Below are positions 34,081 to 46,272 of a stretch of DNA of 64,000 bases, piece after piece. This DNA is from Streptomyces lasiicapitis. GTDB lineage: Bacteria; Actinomycetota; Actinomycetes; Streptomycetales; Streptomycetaceae. Below the pieces are notes generated by a model. That model was given only the letters and a program-made list of their open reading frames with translations. It had not been told where the DNA came from and searched no databases. Each line of letters starts with the position of its first letter. Positions within the stretch are counted from its first letter, which is position 1. The position numbers were made by a program, and so were the translations under genes. Location: positions 1 through 64,000 of the forward strand of contig NZ_BMNG01000006.1 of NCBI RefSeq assembly GCF_014646335.1, given 5' to 3'.

Positions 34081-34086
34081 TAGCGT
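34081..34086 (+). promoter_or_regulatory. -10 element of comEA
   Basis: TAGCGT ends 7 nt before the ATG at 34094. Confidence 0.5.
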
Positions 34087-34093
34087 TTTCCGC

Positions 34094-35404
34094 ATGGCAC
34101 TTCGATCAGCTTCACAGACGGCAGGTAGGGCCTCGGCGGCGTCGCGGGTGGCGGGCGCGGTTCCCGGGGGATCGGGCGCGGAACAGCGCGTCGCTGTAAG
34201 TCACTTGACGCATCGGCACGCTCGGAGGCGGGCCCGGCGTCGGCGCGCGGCGGCGGAAGCTATGCGGCTGCGGGCCGAGGCGCTGTTTACGGGGCCCGGT
34301 GCGGGGCCGCCTGGCGTGGGTGGGGTTGGTGAGCGGGGGCGTGTGCTGCCGCGTTCACCGACGGAGGGTGCGCTGCCGAGGGTCGGTATGCCGCCGGGGG
34401 CTGGTGGGCCTCCAACTCCTCGGCGGGGTCGGGGTGTTGGCGGCATGGGCGCTGGCGCGGGCGCGGGTGATGCGACGGGTGTGCGAGTGCGGGTGCCGCG
34501 TACGGGCGGTGTGGGGGCTCCGGCTGTGCCGGACGGGGCGGGTGCTGGGGACGGCGGGCCTGGTGCCGCTGCTCCGGCGGAGCCGTCGTGGCGGATGCGG
34601 GTCGGGCTCGCGGTGCGGGAGCGGCTGCCACTCTGGCTGCGGTCGCGGTGTGGCCTGGAGCGGCGGAGTGTCGTCGCCCTCGGCCTGGTCCTGATCGTGG
34701 CCGCGGTCTTCGCGGCGCAGCATTTCTGGACGGGACGGACGCAGCCGGTCCGGGCTCCGGATGTCGTGGGTGAGGCGGCGGGGCCGGGTGGGGAGGCGGG
34801 GCCGTCCCCTTCGCCCGGGGCGCCCCCGGACCCCGATGGAGGGTTGGTGGCGGGCGCGGCGGGTGACGCCGCCGGAGCGGGGAACGGCGCGGGTGCGGCG
34901 GCCGGCGGGGTCGTCGTGGACGTCAGGGGGAAGGTCCGTAGTCCCGGTGTGCAGCGGTTGCCCGCGGGCTCGCGTGTGGCCGACGCGCTGCGGGCGGCGG
35001 GCGGGGTGCGTCCCGGCACGAAGACGGACGGGCTCAACCGTGCCCGGTTGCTCATCGATGGTGAGCAGGTTGTGGTGGGTGGCCCTGTAGCGCCGGGGGC
35101 GGGGGCGGTCGGCGGTGCGGGTGCGGCGCCGGGATCGGGGGCGGGCTCCGGTGCGGGGCCTGCGGCCGGCGGTGCGGCGGCAGGGGCGGGCGGGGGCACC
35201 GGCGCGGCGGCCGGACCTGTGGGGCTCAACACCGCGACCGCTGAACAGCTCGACACCTTGCCGGGCGTGGGCCCGGTCCTGGCGCAGCACATCATCGACT
35301 ACCGCACGGAGCACGGCGGTTTCCGTTCGGTGGACGAACTCCGCGAGGTGAACGGCATCGGGGAGAAGCGGTTCGCGGATCTGCAGAATCTCGTGAGGCC
35401 ATGA
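34094..35404 (+). CDS. comEA: ComEA family DNA-binding protein
   Basis: 436 aa from the ATG at 34094 (GTG 34076 is upstream of the -10 element). A long Gly/Pro/Arg-rich cytoplasmic N-terminus, one transmembrane helix (about 192-212, SVVALGLVLIVAAVFAAQHF), a Gly/Ala/Pro linker, an SLBB-like domain (about 273-330, VVVDVRGKVRSPGVQRLPAG), a Gly/Ala-rich linker and the C-terminal helix-hairpin-helix pair (about 376-436, LNTATAEQLDTLPGVGPVLA). ComEA binds double-stranded DNA outside the membrane and hands it to ComEC in competent bacteria. Its stop codon overlaps the comEC start by 4 nt (ATGA). Confidence 0.92.
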   Translation: MALRSASQTAGRASAASRVAGAVPGGSGAEQRVAVSHLTHRHARRRARRRRAAAEAMRLRAEALFTGPGAGPPGVGGVGERGRVLPRSPTEGALPRVGMPPGAGGPPTPRRGRGVGGMGAGAGAGDATGVRVRVPRTGGVGAPAVPDGAGAGDGGPGAAAPAEPSWRMRVGLAVRERLPLWLRSRCGLERRSVVALGLVLIVAAVFAAQHFWTGRTQPVRAPDVVGEAAGPGGEAGPSPSPGAPPDPDGGLVAGAAGDAAGAGNGAGAAAGGVVVDVRGKVRSPGVQRLPAGSRVADALRAAGGVRPGTKTDGLNRARLLIDGEQVVVGGPVAPGAGAVGGAGAAPGSGAGSGAGPAAGGAAAGAGGGTGAAAGPVGLNTATAEQLDTLPGVGPVLAQHIIDYRTEHGGFRSVDELREVNGIGEKRFADLQNLVRP

Positions 35405-38400
35405 GGGGCGCGGCAGGCCGGGCGGCGGTCGGCGGCCCCGCGGCAGTGGTCGGAAGGCTCGGTGTGGCGGACCCCCGGCAAGAGGGCCCGGTGGACCTCC
35501 GCCTGGTTCCGCCCGCTGTCGGGGCCTGGGCTGCGGCGGCCCTCGCGTTGACGGCTCCGCCTCGTCTGGTGGTCGGGGCGGTGGTGATCTGCGTGGTGGT
35601 GGCCGGAGTCCTCCTGGTGACGTGGACTGCGGGGAGGGGTGGGAGCGGGGGCGGGCAGGGCGGCACGGCCCCGGACGGTGCGGCTCGGAGGCGGGGTGGT
35701 TTCGCGTGGGGCCGCGTGAGTGTCGCCGCCGTGCTGCTCTGCGCCGCAGGGTCAGCAGCGTCCGCCGGACTGCACGGGGCGGATCTGCGCCGAGGCCCGG
35801 TCCCGGCGCTGGCCGAGCGGTACGCGGAGGTGACGGCGGAGGTGGAGGTGACGTCGGACCCGCGCCGCACCAGGCCCCGGGTGACCGGCGACCGCGCGGC
35901 ACCGCCGTCCATCGTCCTGAACGGAGAGGTGGTCCGGGTGGTGGAGGCCGACGGTACGACGAGCGTGACCCGGGCGCCGGTTCTGGTCATCGTGAGAGAG
36001 GAGCCGAAGGAACGGGGTGAGTCGGGCGCGACCCGAGCCTTTACCCCGGCACTGGCCTCGGCGCCGTCCCCGTCTCCGCCTCCAGCCCCGTCTCCGCCTC
36101 CAGCCCCGGTTCCGGTCCCAGCCCCGGTTCCGGTCCCAGCCCCGGCCTTGGCCCCGGTCCCAGCCCCGGTCCCAGCCCCGGTCCCGGCCCCGGTCCCGGC
36201 CCCGGTCCCGGCCCCGGTCCCGGCGTCGGTCCCGGCGTCGGCCCTGGCTCCGGTCCCAGCCCCGGCGCGGGCCCCGGCCCCGGCCCTGGCCTCGATCCCG
36301 GTCCTGACCCCGGCCCCGGCCCCGACGACGACACCAGGGCCCGCGCCGGGACCCAACTGGCAGAGAAGTGCCCCCAGCCTCCCGGTGGGCGACGCGGCGG
36401 TCGGCCAGTCGGTGGCCCCGTCGGACGAGGAGGTCACCGCGCGGTCGCGGACGGACGGGGGCGCCGCCAAGGCAACGCACCCGCGTGGCTCGCCGTGGCT
36501 GGACCTGTTGCCGTCCACGAGGCTGCGGGTGCGGGGCAGTCTCGCGGCGCCGCTGACGGACGGCGAGCGGATCGCGGCGGTGTTGCGGGTGCCGGAGGGG
36601 CAGGAGCCGAAGGTGGTCGGGGCGCCGTCGGGGGTGCAGCGGTCGGCGGGGGAGTTGCGGGCGGGGCTGCGGGAGGCGACGGACGGGTTGCCGGACGACG
36701 CGCGGGCGCTGTTGCCGGGGCTGGTGATCGGCGACACCTCGCGGGTGCCGCCGGACCTGGACCAGGCGTTCCGGGCGACCGACCTCACACACTTGCTCGC
36801 GGTGAGCGGGGCCAACCTCACCATCGTGCTTGCGCTGCTCATCGGCCCGCCCGGCACGGCACACCGGGCGGAACGGCGGGGCCTTGCGCCCAGGTTGGGC
36901 ATCCCGCTGCGGACGACCGCGCTGCTCGGCGGTGGCCTCACGCTCGGCTTCGTCGTGGTGTGCAGACCGGAGCCGAGCGTGCTGAGGGCGGCGGCGTGCG
37001 GCCTGATCGTGCTGCTGGCCATCGGTACCGGACGGCGCAGGTCGCTGCTGCCCGCGCTGGCGGCGGCGGTGCTGTTGCTGGTGTTGTACGACCCGTGGCT
37101 GTCGCGGAGTTACGGCTTCCTGCTGTCCGTCCTGGCGACGGGCGCGTTGCTCACGCTGGCGCCGAGGTGGAGTGCGGCGCTGCGTCGGCGCGGGGTTCCG
37201 GGGCGGGCGGCGGAGGCGCTGGCGGCCGCGGCGGCGGCGCAGGCGGTGTGTGCGCCGGTGGTGGCGGTGCTTGCGGCGCGGGTGAGTCTGGTGGCGGTGC
37301 CGTGCAATCTGCTGGCGGAGTTCGCGGTCGCGCCGGCCACGGTGCTGGGGTTCGCGGCGCTCGCGGTGGCTCCGGTGGGGATGCCGGTGGCCAAGGTGAT
37401 CGCGTGGTGCGCGAGTTGGCCGGTCGGCTGGGTCGCGGGGATCGCGAGGGCGGGGGCGGCGCTGCCGGGGAACGGGATCGACTGGCCGGGCAGTTGGGGC
37501 GGGGCGTTGCTGCTGGCGGTCGTGACGGTGGTCGTCGTTCTCGCGTGCAGGAGGCTGGCCAGGCATCCGTGGCTGAGTGTGGGGTGCGTGCTGCTGCTCC
37601 TGCTGGTGATCGTCCAACCGCCGCCGCTCACCCGGGTCATCGTGGGCTGGCCGCCGCCGGACTGGCGGCTGGTGATGTGCGATGTGGGGCAGGGCGACGC
37701 GACCGTCCTCGCGGCGGGTGAGGGCGCCGGGGTGGTGGTCGACGCGGGTCCCGATCCTGTTCTGGTCGACCGGTGTCTGCGGTCGCTCGGGATCACGCGG
37801 GTGCCGCTCGTGGTGCTCACGCACTTTCACGCGGACCATGTGGCGGGGCTGCCGGGGGTGCTGCGCGGGCGGTCCGTGGGGGCGATTCAGACGACGGGGT
37901 TCCAGGAGCCGCAGGGGCAGGCCGAGTTCGTGCGGGGGCAGGCGGCCGCGCGGGGGATTCCGGTGACGCGGGCCGTGGCGGGGGAGCGGCGGCGTACGGG
38001 CGGGCTGGAGTGGCGGGTGCTCTGGCCGCAGTCCGCGCCGGCGGCGAGGCCGGAGGGACCGAACGATGCCAGCGTCACGCTGCTCGCGCGGATCGCGGGC
38101 CTCACCGTGCTCCTGCTCGGCGACCTCGAACCTCCCGCCCAGCGCGCCCTGTTGCGCACACCGATGGCCGCGGCGCTGCCGAGGGTGGATGTGCTGAAGG
38201 TCGCGCATCATGGTTCGGCCTACCAGGACCCGTTGCTGTTGCGACGGGCAGGACCGCGCCTGGCGCTGATCTCGTGCGGGGCGGACAACCCGTACGGGCA
38301 CCCGTCGCCCCGGACGGTCGCGGCGCTGCGGGCCGGGGGCGCGCAGGTGGAGCGGACGGACAGGAGCGGCGCGATCGCGGTGACGGGAGGGCGACCGTCT

Positions 38401-38475
38401 CCTGGTTACGGTCGGTTACCCCCGAGTGAGGGCCTCGGGGTCGTGAAGTGGGGCGGAATGATTAATTCGGGTTAG
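35401..38475 (+). CDS. comEC: ComEC/Rec2 family competence protein
   Basis: 1024 aa, translationally coupled to comEA. Two or three N-terminal helices, then an extracytoplasmic N-terminal domain interrupted by a Pro/Ala/Val/Ser insertion of about 90 residues (about 219-310). The competence membrane domain follows (ATDLTHLLAVSGANLTIVLA near 458 and multiple helices to about 750), and a C-terminal metallo-beta-lactamase-like domain with LTHFHADHVAGLPG (about 805) and HHGS. ComEC is the channel for single-stranded DNA uptake in naturally competent species; Streptomyces are not known to be competent, so its role here is unclear. Confidence 0.92.
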   Translation: MRGAAGRAAVGGPAAVVGRLGVADPRQEGPVDLRLVPPAVGAWAAAALALTAPPRLVVGAVVICVVVAGVLLVTWTAGRGGSGGGQGGTAPDGAARRRGGFAWGRVSVAAVLLCAAGSAASAGLHGADLRRGPVPALAERYAEVTAEVEVTSDPRRTRPRVTGDRAAPPSIVLNGEVVRVVEADGTTSVTRAPVLVIVREEPKERGESGATRAFTPALASAPSPSPPPAPSPPPAPVPVPAPVPVPAPALAPVPAPVPAPVPAPVPAPVPAPVPASVPASALAPVPAPARAPAPALASIPVLTPAPAPTTTPGPAPGPNWQRSAPSLPVGDAAVGQSVAPSDEEVTARSRTDGGAAKATHPRGSPWLDLLPSTRLRVRGSLAAPLTDGERIAAVLRVPEGQEPKVVGAPSGVQRSAGELRAGLREATDGLPDDARALLPGLVIGDTSRVPPDLDQAFRATDLTHLLAVSGANLTIVLALLIGPPGTAHRAERRGLAPRLGIPLRTTALLGGGLTLGFVVVCRPEPSVLRAAACGLIVLLAIGTGRRRSLLPALAAAVLLLVLYDPWLSRSYGFLLSVLATGALLTLAPRWSAALRRRGVPGRAAEALAAAAAAQAVCAPVVAVLAARVSLVAVPCNLLAEFAVAPATVLGFAALAVAPVGMPVAKVIAWCASWPVGWVAGIARAGAALPGNGIDWPGSWGGALLLAVVTVVVVLACRRLARHPWLSVGCVLLLLLVIVQPPPLTRVIVGWPPPDWRLVMCDVGQGDATVLAAGEGAGVVVDAGPDPVLVDRCLRSLGITRVPLVVLTHFHADHVAGLPGVLRGRSVGAIQTTGFQEPQGQAEFVRGQAAARGIPVTRAVAGERRRTGGLEWRVLWPQSAPAARPEGPNDASVTLLARIAGLTVLLLGDLEPPAQRALLRTPMAAALPRVDVLKVAHHGSAYQDPLLLRRAGPRLALISCGADNPYGHPSPRTVAALRAGGAQVERTDRSGAIAVTGGRPSPGYGRLPPSEGLGVVKWGGMINSG
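36055..36330. repeat. Pro-Ala/Pro-Val repeat tract inside comEC
   Basis: CCGGTCCCAGC/CCGGCCCCGGT-type units encode long PAPVPAPV runs within an exterior loop; several units repeat exactly. Slippage-prone low-complexity DNA. Confidence 0.85.
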
Positions 38476-38608
38476 TGGGGCAGCGGGGGCGGTGAGGGCA
38501 TTTCCGCAACGTTCTTGGTGAAGTGGTCGCGTTTGCATCGAATGCCGCAACGGTGATCGAATGCCTCTTCGTTGCAGGTGTTGTCAAGGCCCGCGGGGGT
38601 GTGTCGCA

Positions 38609-39490
38609 GTGTTCGGCCGTTGGCTGGGAAACCGTTCGGGCCGGGGCGGGCGGTCCGGTCCGCTGTCGGCGATGGCGGTGCCGACCGGCGCGGGAGTGCT
38701 GAGCTGTCGGGTGCTCGACCCCGTCAACGAACCGGTGCGGCACGCGGAGCTGAGCGTCAGCGACGCCATGGGCCGCAAGATCGTCAGCGGTGGGACGGAT
38801 CCGTTCGGGTCGTTCGTGGCGACGGTTCCGGCGGGGGAGTATCGGCTCGCGGTGTCGGCGGAGGGGTTCACTCCGTATCGGGCGAATGTCACGGTGGGTG
38901 ATGGTGCGCACGCGTCGATGGGCGATGTGACGCTGCAGATCGCGCAGCTTCCGGCGCTGCCCGAGTCCGGGGACTGGGACATCGACCCGATGCACTCCTC
39001 GATCGGGTTCACGGCGCGGCACATCGGGCTTGCCCGGATCCACGGCCGGTTCAACACGTTCGCGGGGGCGATACGGCTGGCGGACCGGATGGAGGACTCC
39101 GCGATGCATGTCGTGATCGACGCGTCGTCCATCGACACGGCCGTGAAGATGCGTGACGACCATCTGCGGTCGGGCGACTTCCTGGATGTGGCGCGGTTTC
39201 CGACGATGGAGTTCTACAGCGACAAGTTCGTGCACAAGGGCGGCACGCGCTGGGCGATCACGGGGGCGCTTTCGCTGCACGGTGTGACGCGTACGGTCAC
39301 GCTGGAGACGGAGTATCTCGGGGTCGGGCACGGCCTGGAGGGCGAGGCGCGGGCCGCGTGCCGGGCGACGACCGAGCTGCACCGGGACGACTTCACGATC
39401 ACGTGGCAGACGATGCTCGCCCGGGGGATCGCGGCGGTGGGCGCCAGCATCACCATCGAGCTCGACATTCAGGTTCTGCCCAAGAGCTGA
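38609..39490 (+). CDS. YceI family protein with N-terminal carboxypeptidase regulatory-like domain
   Basis: 293 aa from the GTG at 38609 with GGGGGTG upstream; ATG 38561 would add 16 residues but has no ribosome-binding site. No signal peptide is obvious. Residues about 28-115 form a beta-sandwich-like carboxypeptidase regulatory domain (AELSVSDAMGRKIVSGGTDP, PAGEYRLAVSAEGFTPY). A YceI-type lipocalin-like barrel follows (about 123-293, WDIDPMHSSIGFTARH, FNTFAGAI, DDHLRSGDFLDV). YceI proteins bind polyisoprenoids or other lipids; the fusion with a carboxypeptidase-like domain is typical of actinobacteria. Confidence 0.88.
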   Translation: MFGRWLGNRSGRGGRSGPLSAMAVPTGAGVLSCRVLDPVNEPVRHAELSVSDAMGRKIVSGGTDPFGSFVATVPAGEYRLAVSAEGFTPYRANVTVGDGAHASMGDVTLQIAQLPALPESGDWDIDPMHSSIGFTARHIGLARIHGRFNTFAGAIRLADRMEDSAMHVVIDASSIDTAVKMRDDHLRSGDFLDVARFPTMEFYSDKFVHKGGTRWAITGALSLHGVTRTVTLETEYLGVGHGLEGEARAACRATTELHRDDFTITWQTMLARGIAAVGASITIELDIQVLPKS

Positions 39491-39506
39491 GCCCCGGACC
39501 CGGGGG

Positions 39507-39752
39507 CTACGGTGCCTCCAGCCAGCCCTCGAACTCGGCCGCCAGCGCGTCCAGTTCCTTCGGGTCGAGGCGCCGCTGCGGGTCCTCGACGACCACCAGC
39601 CACTGGGCGTCCTCGGCGTCGTCCTCGCCGGCCAGGGCGTCGCGGACGAGCTGGGGCTCTTCGGGGACGCCGAAGCGGTCGGGGAGTTCCTCGGCGAGTT
39701 GCTCGGCGGCGTCGCGGTCGGGCAGCACCAGGACATGTCGTACGTCGGTCAC
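39507..39752 (-). CDS. Small acidic conserved hypothetical protein (81 aa)
   Basis: 81 aa, strongly acidic (many Asp/Glu): MTDVRHVLVLPDRDAAEQLA, then FGVPEEPQLVRDALAGEDDA and QWLVVVEDP. Alpha/beta pattern, no membrane segment or Cys. Convergent with the YceI gene (16-bp gap) and divergent from holA. It looks like a small ferredoxin-sized alpha/beta fold; function unknown. Confidence 0.7.
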   Translation of the reverse strand: MTDVRHVLVLPDRDAAEQLAEELPDRFGVPEEPQLVRDALAGEDDAEDAQWLVVVEDPQRRLDPKELDALAAEFEGWLEAP

Positions 39753-39888
39753 CTGGACATTCTCCGATACCGGCGAGCCCGGCCTGGCCCCGGCCCCGCA
39801 TGCCGCCCGGCCCCGGCCCCACGCACTGCGCGCCCCGGCGCCGCCGGTCGCGTCGGGCTGTCAGTGGCGCGTGGGATGCTTGACCGCG

Positions 39889-40875
39889 ATGGCCAGGAAG
39901 AACGCAAACGACAATCCGCTCGCTCCTGTCACGGTCGCCGTGGGGCAGGAGGATCTGCTGCTCGACCGCGCCGTGCAGGAGGTCGTCGCCGCGGCCCGCG
40001 CCGCGGACGCCGACACCGATGTGCGGGACCTCACGCCCGACCAGCTCGCGCCCGGCACGCTCGCCGAGCTGACCAGCCCGTCGCTGTTCGCCGAGCGCAA
40101 GGTCGTCGTCGTGCGCAACGCGCAGGATCTGTCGGCGGACACCGTCAAGGACGTGAAGGGGTATCTGGGCGCGCCCGTCGAGGAGATCACGCTCGTGCTG
40201 CTGCACGCGGGCGGGGCCAAGGGCAAGGGGCTGCTCGACGCCGCGCGCAAGGTGGGGGCGCGGGAGGTGGCCTGCCCGAAGATGACCAAGCCGGCGGATC
40301 GGCTCTCGTTCGTGCGGGGGGAGTTCCGAGGGCTCGGGCGGTCGGCCACGCCTGAGGCGTGCCAGGCGCTGGTCGACTCCATCGGCAGTGATCTGCGGGA
40401 GCTCGCCTCCGCCGCGGCGCAGCTCGTTGCGGACGTCGAGGGCACGATCGACGAGGCCGTCGTCGGGCGGTACTACACGGGGCGGGCCGAGGCCTCCAGT
40501 TTCACCGTGGCCGATAGGGCCGTGGAGGGGCGGGCGGCTGAGGCGCTCGAGGCGTTGCGGTGGTCGTTGGCCACCGGGGTGGCGCCCGTGATGATCACGT
40601 CCGCGTTGGCGCAGGGGGTGCGGGCCATCGGGAAGCTTTCCTCTGCCCGCGGGGGGCGGCCCGCCGATCTTGCCCGTGAGCTGGGGATGCCGCCCTGGAA
40701 GATCGATCGGGTGCGGCAGCAGATGCGGGGGTGGACCCCGGAGGGGGTTGCTGTCGCGCTTCGGGCCTGTGCGGAGGCTGACGCGGGCGTCAAGGGGGGC
40801 GGGGACGATCCCGCGTACGCGTTGGAGAAGGCCGTCGTCACCGTCGCCCGCGCGGCTCGGCTCCGCCGGGGGTAG
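39889..40875 (+). CDS. holA: DNA polymerase III subunit delta
   Basis: 328 aa from the ATG at 39889. Clamp-loader delta subunit that opens the beta sliding clamp. Begins MARKNANDNPLAPVTVAVGQ and contains LLDRAVQEVV, SPSLFAERKVVVVRNAQDLS, the linker KPADRLSFVRGEF, and a helical C-terminus (PPWKIDRVRQQMRGW). It lacks the Walker motif expected only in gamma/tau. A possible -10 (GATGCT) ends 8 nt before the ATG. Followed by a strong hairpin terminator and the convergent rpsT gene. Confidence 0.93.
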   Translation: MARKNANDNPLAPVTVAVGQEDLLLDRAVQEVVAAARAADADTDVRDLTPDQLAPGTLAELTSPSLFAERKVVVVRNAQDLSADTVKDVKGYLGAPVEEITLVLLHAGGAKGKGLLDAARKVGAREVACPKMTKPADRLSFVRGEFRGLGRSATPEACQALVDSIGSDLRELASAAAQLVADVEGTIDEAVVGRYYTGRAEASSFTVADRAVEGRAAEALEALRWSLATGVAPVMITSALAQGVRAIGKLSSARGGRPADLARELGMPPWKIDRVRQQMRGWTPEGVAVALRACAEADAGVKGGGDDPAYALEKAVVTVARAARLRRG

Positions 40876-40885
40876 GTCTCCCCTC

Positions 40886-40927
40886 GGGTTCGGGGGACTG
40901 GGGCTCCGCCCCCGGACCCCCGAACCC
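40886..40927. terminator. Terminator between holA and rpsT
   Basis: GGGTTCGGGGG (40886-40896) pairs with CCCCCGAACCC (40917-40927), with an inner GGGGC/GCCCC stem. It includes the GGGGCTCCGCCCC core of a dispersed Streptomyces intergenic repeat. Confidence 0.8.
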
Positions 40928-41099
40928 CAAAAACCCCGTACTCCATCCCGGGGAAGGGACAGCGCACGGGGTCTTCGGTTCAAGCTCTTGAAAGATCCAC
41001 ACCCGCGTGGCGAACGCAGATCGTGTGTGGATCGGGGGTGCCGGGCGGGAGCGGAAGAGAGAGGGCCCGCTCTGGTCCGTCCGGCGGTTACAGCATTGG

Positions 41100-41366
41100 T
41101 CAGCCCTGGAGGGTCGCGACCTTCGAAGCAAGCGCCGACTTCTTGTTGGCGGCCTGGTTCTTGTGGATGACGCCCTTCGAGACGGCCTTGTCCAGCTTGC
41201 GGCTGGCGTCGCGCAGCGCGACGGTGGCCTTCTCGGCGTCACCCGCGGTGATCGCCTCACGGGTCCTGCGGATCGACGTCTTGAGCGCGGACTTGGCCGC
41301 CTTGTTGCGCAGGCGCGCCTTCTCGTTGGTCTTGTTCCGCTTGATCTGGGACTTGATGTTCGCCAC
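41100..41366 (-). CDS. rpsT: 30S ribosomal protein S20
   Basis: 88 aa, ATG start: MANIKSQIKRNKTNEKARLR, the typical basic helical-bundle S20, with KSALKTSIRRTREAI and KAVSKGVIHKNQAANKKS. Divergent from lepA, with 232 bp between the coding regions that holds both promoters. Monocistronic; S20 expression is autoregulated in E. coli, but nothing here allows that to be judged. Confidence 0.98.
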   Translation of the reverse strand: MANIKSQIKRNKTNEKARLRNKAAKSALKTSIRRTREAITAGDAEKATVALRDASRKLDKAVSKGVIHKNQAANKKSALASKVATLQG

Positions 41367-41598
41367 GAAAGAGCCTTCTCAGGTTCAGGTACTGCTGATT
41401 TCTCTGACATGTGCCTCGTGCCCGAGGGCTGACCCAAGGAACAAGAGAACTGTCCGAGGGCAGTGAGACACAGCTGCCCACGGTACCAGCCGCCCTCCGA
41501 CCGGCCCAAACCGGTCCCTGCCTCCCACCCGTGGGACGATGGAGGCTACGTATCGATCCGACCCGAGGCATAAGGCGCCTCAAGAGACAGGACCCTGC

Positions 41599-43464
<1,866 letters not shown>

Positions 43465-43480
43465 CCCCCGAGCGTCTTAC

Positions 43481-43517
43481 GTGGAGCGCCCGTCCGGCCA
43501 CCGGACGGGCGCTCCAC
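43481..43517 (+). terminator. Terminator of lepA
   Basis: Perfect 17-bp arms (43481-43497 and 43501-43517) with a 3-nt CCA loop. Confidence 0.85.
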
Positions 43518-43654
43518 GCGTTCACCCCGCGGAACCCGTGGGAAGTGACAGGCGGCAGCCCCTTACGCACATGGCGTCCGGCCTTTACTCTGATCTCTGC
43601 TCGTAGGTTACTCGCAAGTTAAACAAGTGCCCGGAGAGGCACGAGAGCGCAGGC

Positions 43655-43697
43655 CGCAGCCAGCAGAACGCAGCCAGCAGGACACCAGCCAGTAGGA
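43655..43697. repeat. 14-bp repeat, three copies, in the 5' region of the acyl-CoA synthetase gene
   Basis: CGCAGCCAGCAGAA (43655), CGCAGCCAGCAGGA (43669) and a 15-bp variant CACCAGCCAGTAGGA (43683), 28-70 bp before the start codon. Confidence 0.8.
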
Positions 43698-43724
43698 CGC
43701 ACCGTCGCGGGCCCGGAGGATGTC

Positions 43725-45614
<1,890 letters not shown>

Positions 45615-45674
45615 GCCCCGCCTCTGCCGGACCGGGGCGCGCAAGGCATGATCGCGCGCCCGGCCGGGGCGCCC

Positions 45675-46259
45675 TCACCCGCCCCGGCCCCGCCGCATCT
45701 CCCCGAGCAGTTCCTCCATGTGCGTGACGTGGTGGCGCAGTTCGAGGACGTCCGTCAGGCTGCTCGCCGCCATGTGCCGCTCGATCGCGGCGAGCCGCTC
45801 GGCCAGCTCGTCGAACTGCTCGTGCTCGCGCGCCAGCATCCGCTCCAACTGCTGGTTCTTGCGGTGCAGTTCGAGGAAGACCGTGACCTTGGCGCGCAGC
45901 ACCCAGGGGTCGAAGGGCTTGGTGAGGTAGTCCGCCGCGCCCGTCGCGTAGCCGCGGAAGGCATAGCCAGCGTCGTTGTCCGTGCCCGTCAGGAAGATGA
46001 TGGGCACGTCCTTCGTCTGGTCCAGGCGCTTGATGTTGGACGCGGTCTCGAAGCCGTCCATGCCCGGCATCCGGACGTCGAGCAGGATTACGGCGAATCG
46101 CTGCCGCAGCAGTGCCTTCATCGCCTCCTCGCCGGAACGGGCCCGGACGAGAGGCTCGTTGAGGGAGCCAAGCACCGCCTCCAGGGCCATCAGGTTGTCC
46201 TCCATGTCGTCGACAAGGAGGATGCTGGCGCGGTTGTCGGTCGGCGCCTCTGTGCTCAT
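45675..46259 (-). CDS. Response regulator, REC domain with C-terminal coiled coil
   Basis: 194 aa from the ATG at 46259. CheY-like receiver (about residues 12-125): LLVDDMEDNLMALEA, phosphorylatable Asp in VILLDVRMPGMDGFE, Thr in FLTGTDND, Lys in DYLTKPFD. The C-terminal 65 residues (KNQQLERMLAREHEQFDELA) form a coiled coil; there is no DNA-binding domain, so it probably acts by protein contact. It starts 13 bp after the giant hybrid kinase stop codon, so it is in the same operon and is its likely partner. Convergent with the acyl-CoA synthetase gene. Confidence 0.9.
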   Translation of the reverse strand: MSTEAPTDNRASILLVDDMEDNLMALEAVLGSLNEPLVRARSGEEAMKALLRQRFAVILLDVRMPGMDGFETASNIKRLDQTKDVPIIFLTGTDNDAGYAFRGYATGAADYLTKPFDPWVLRAKVTVFLELHRKNQQLERMLAREHEQFDELAERLAAIERHMAASSLTDVLELRHHVTHMEELLGEMRRGRGG

Positions 46260-46272
46260 GGTGACAAGTGCC

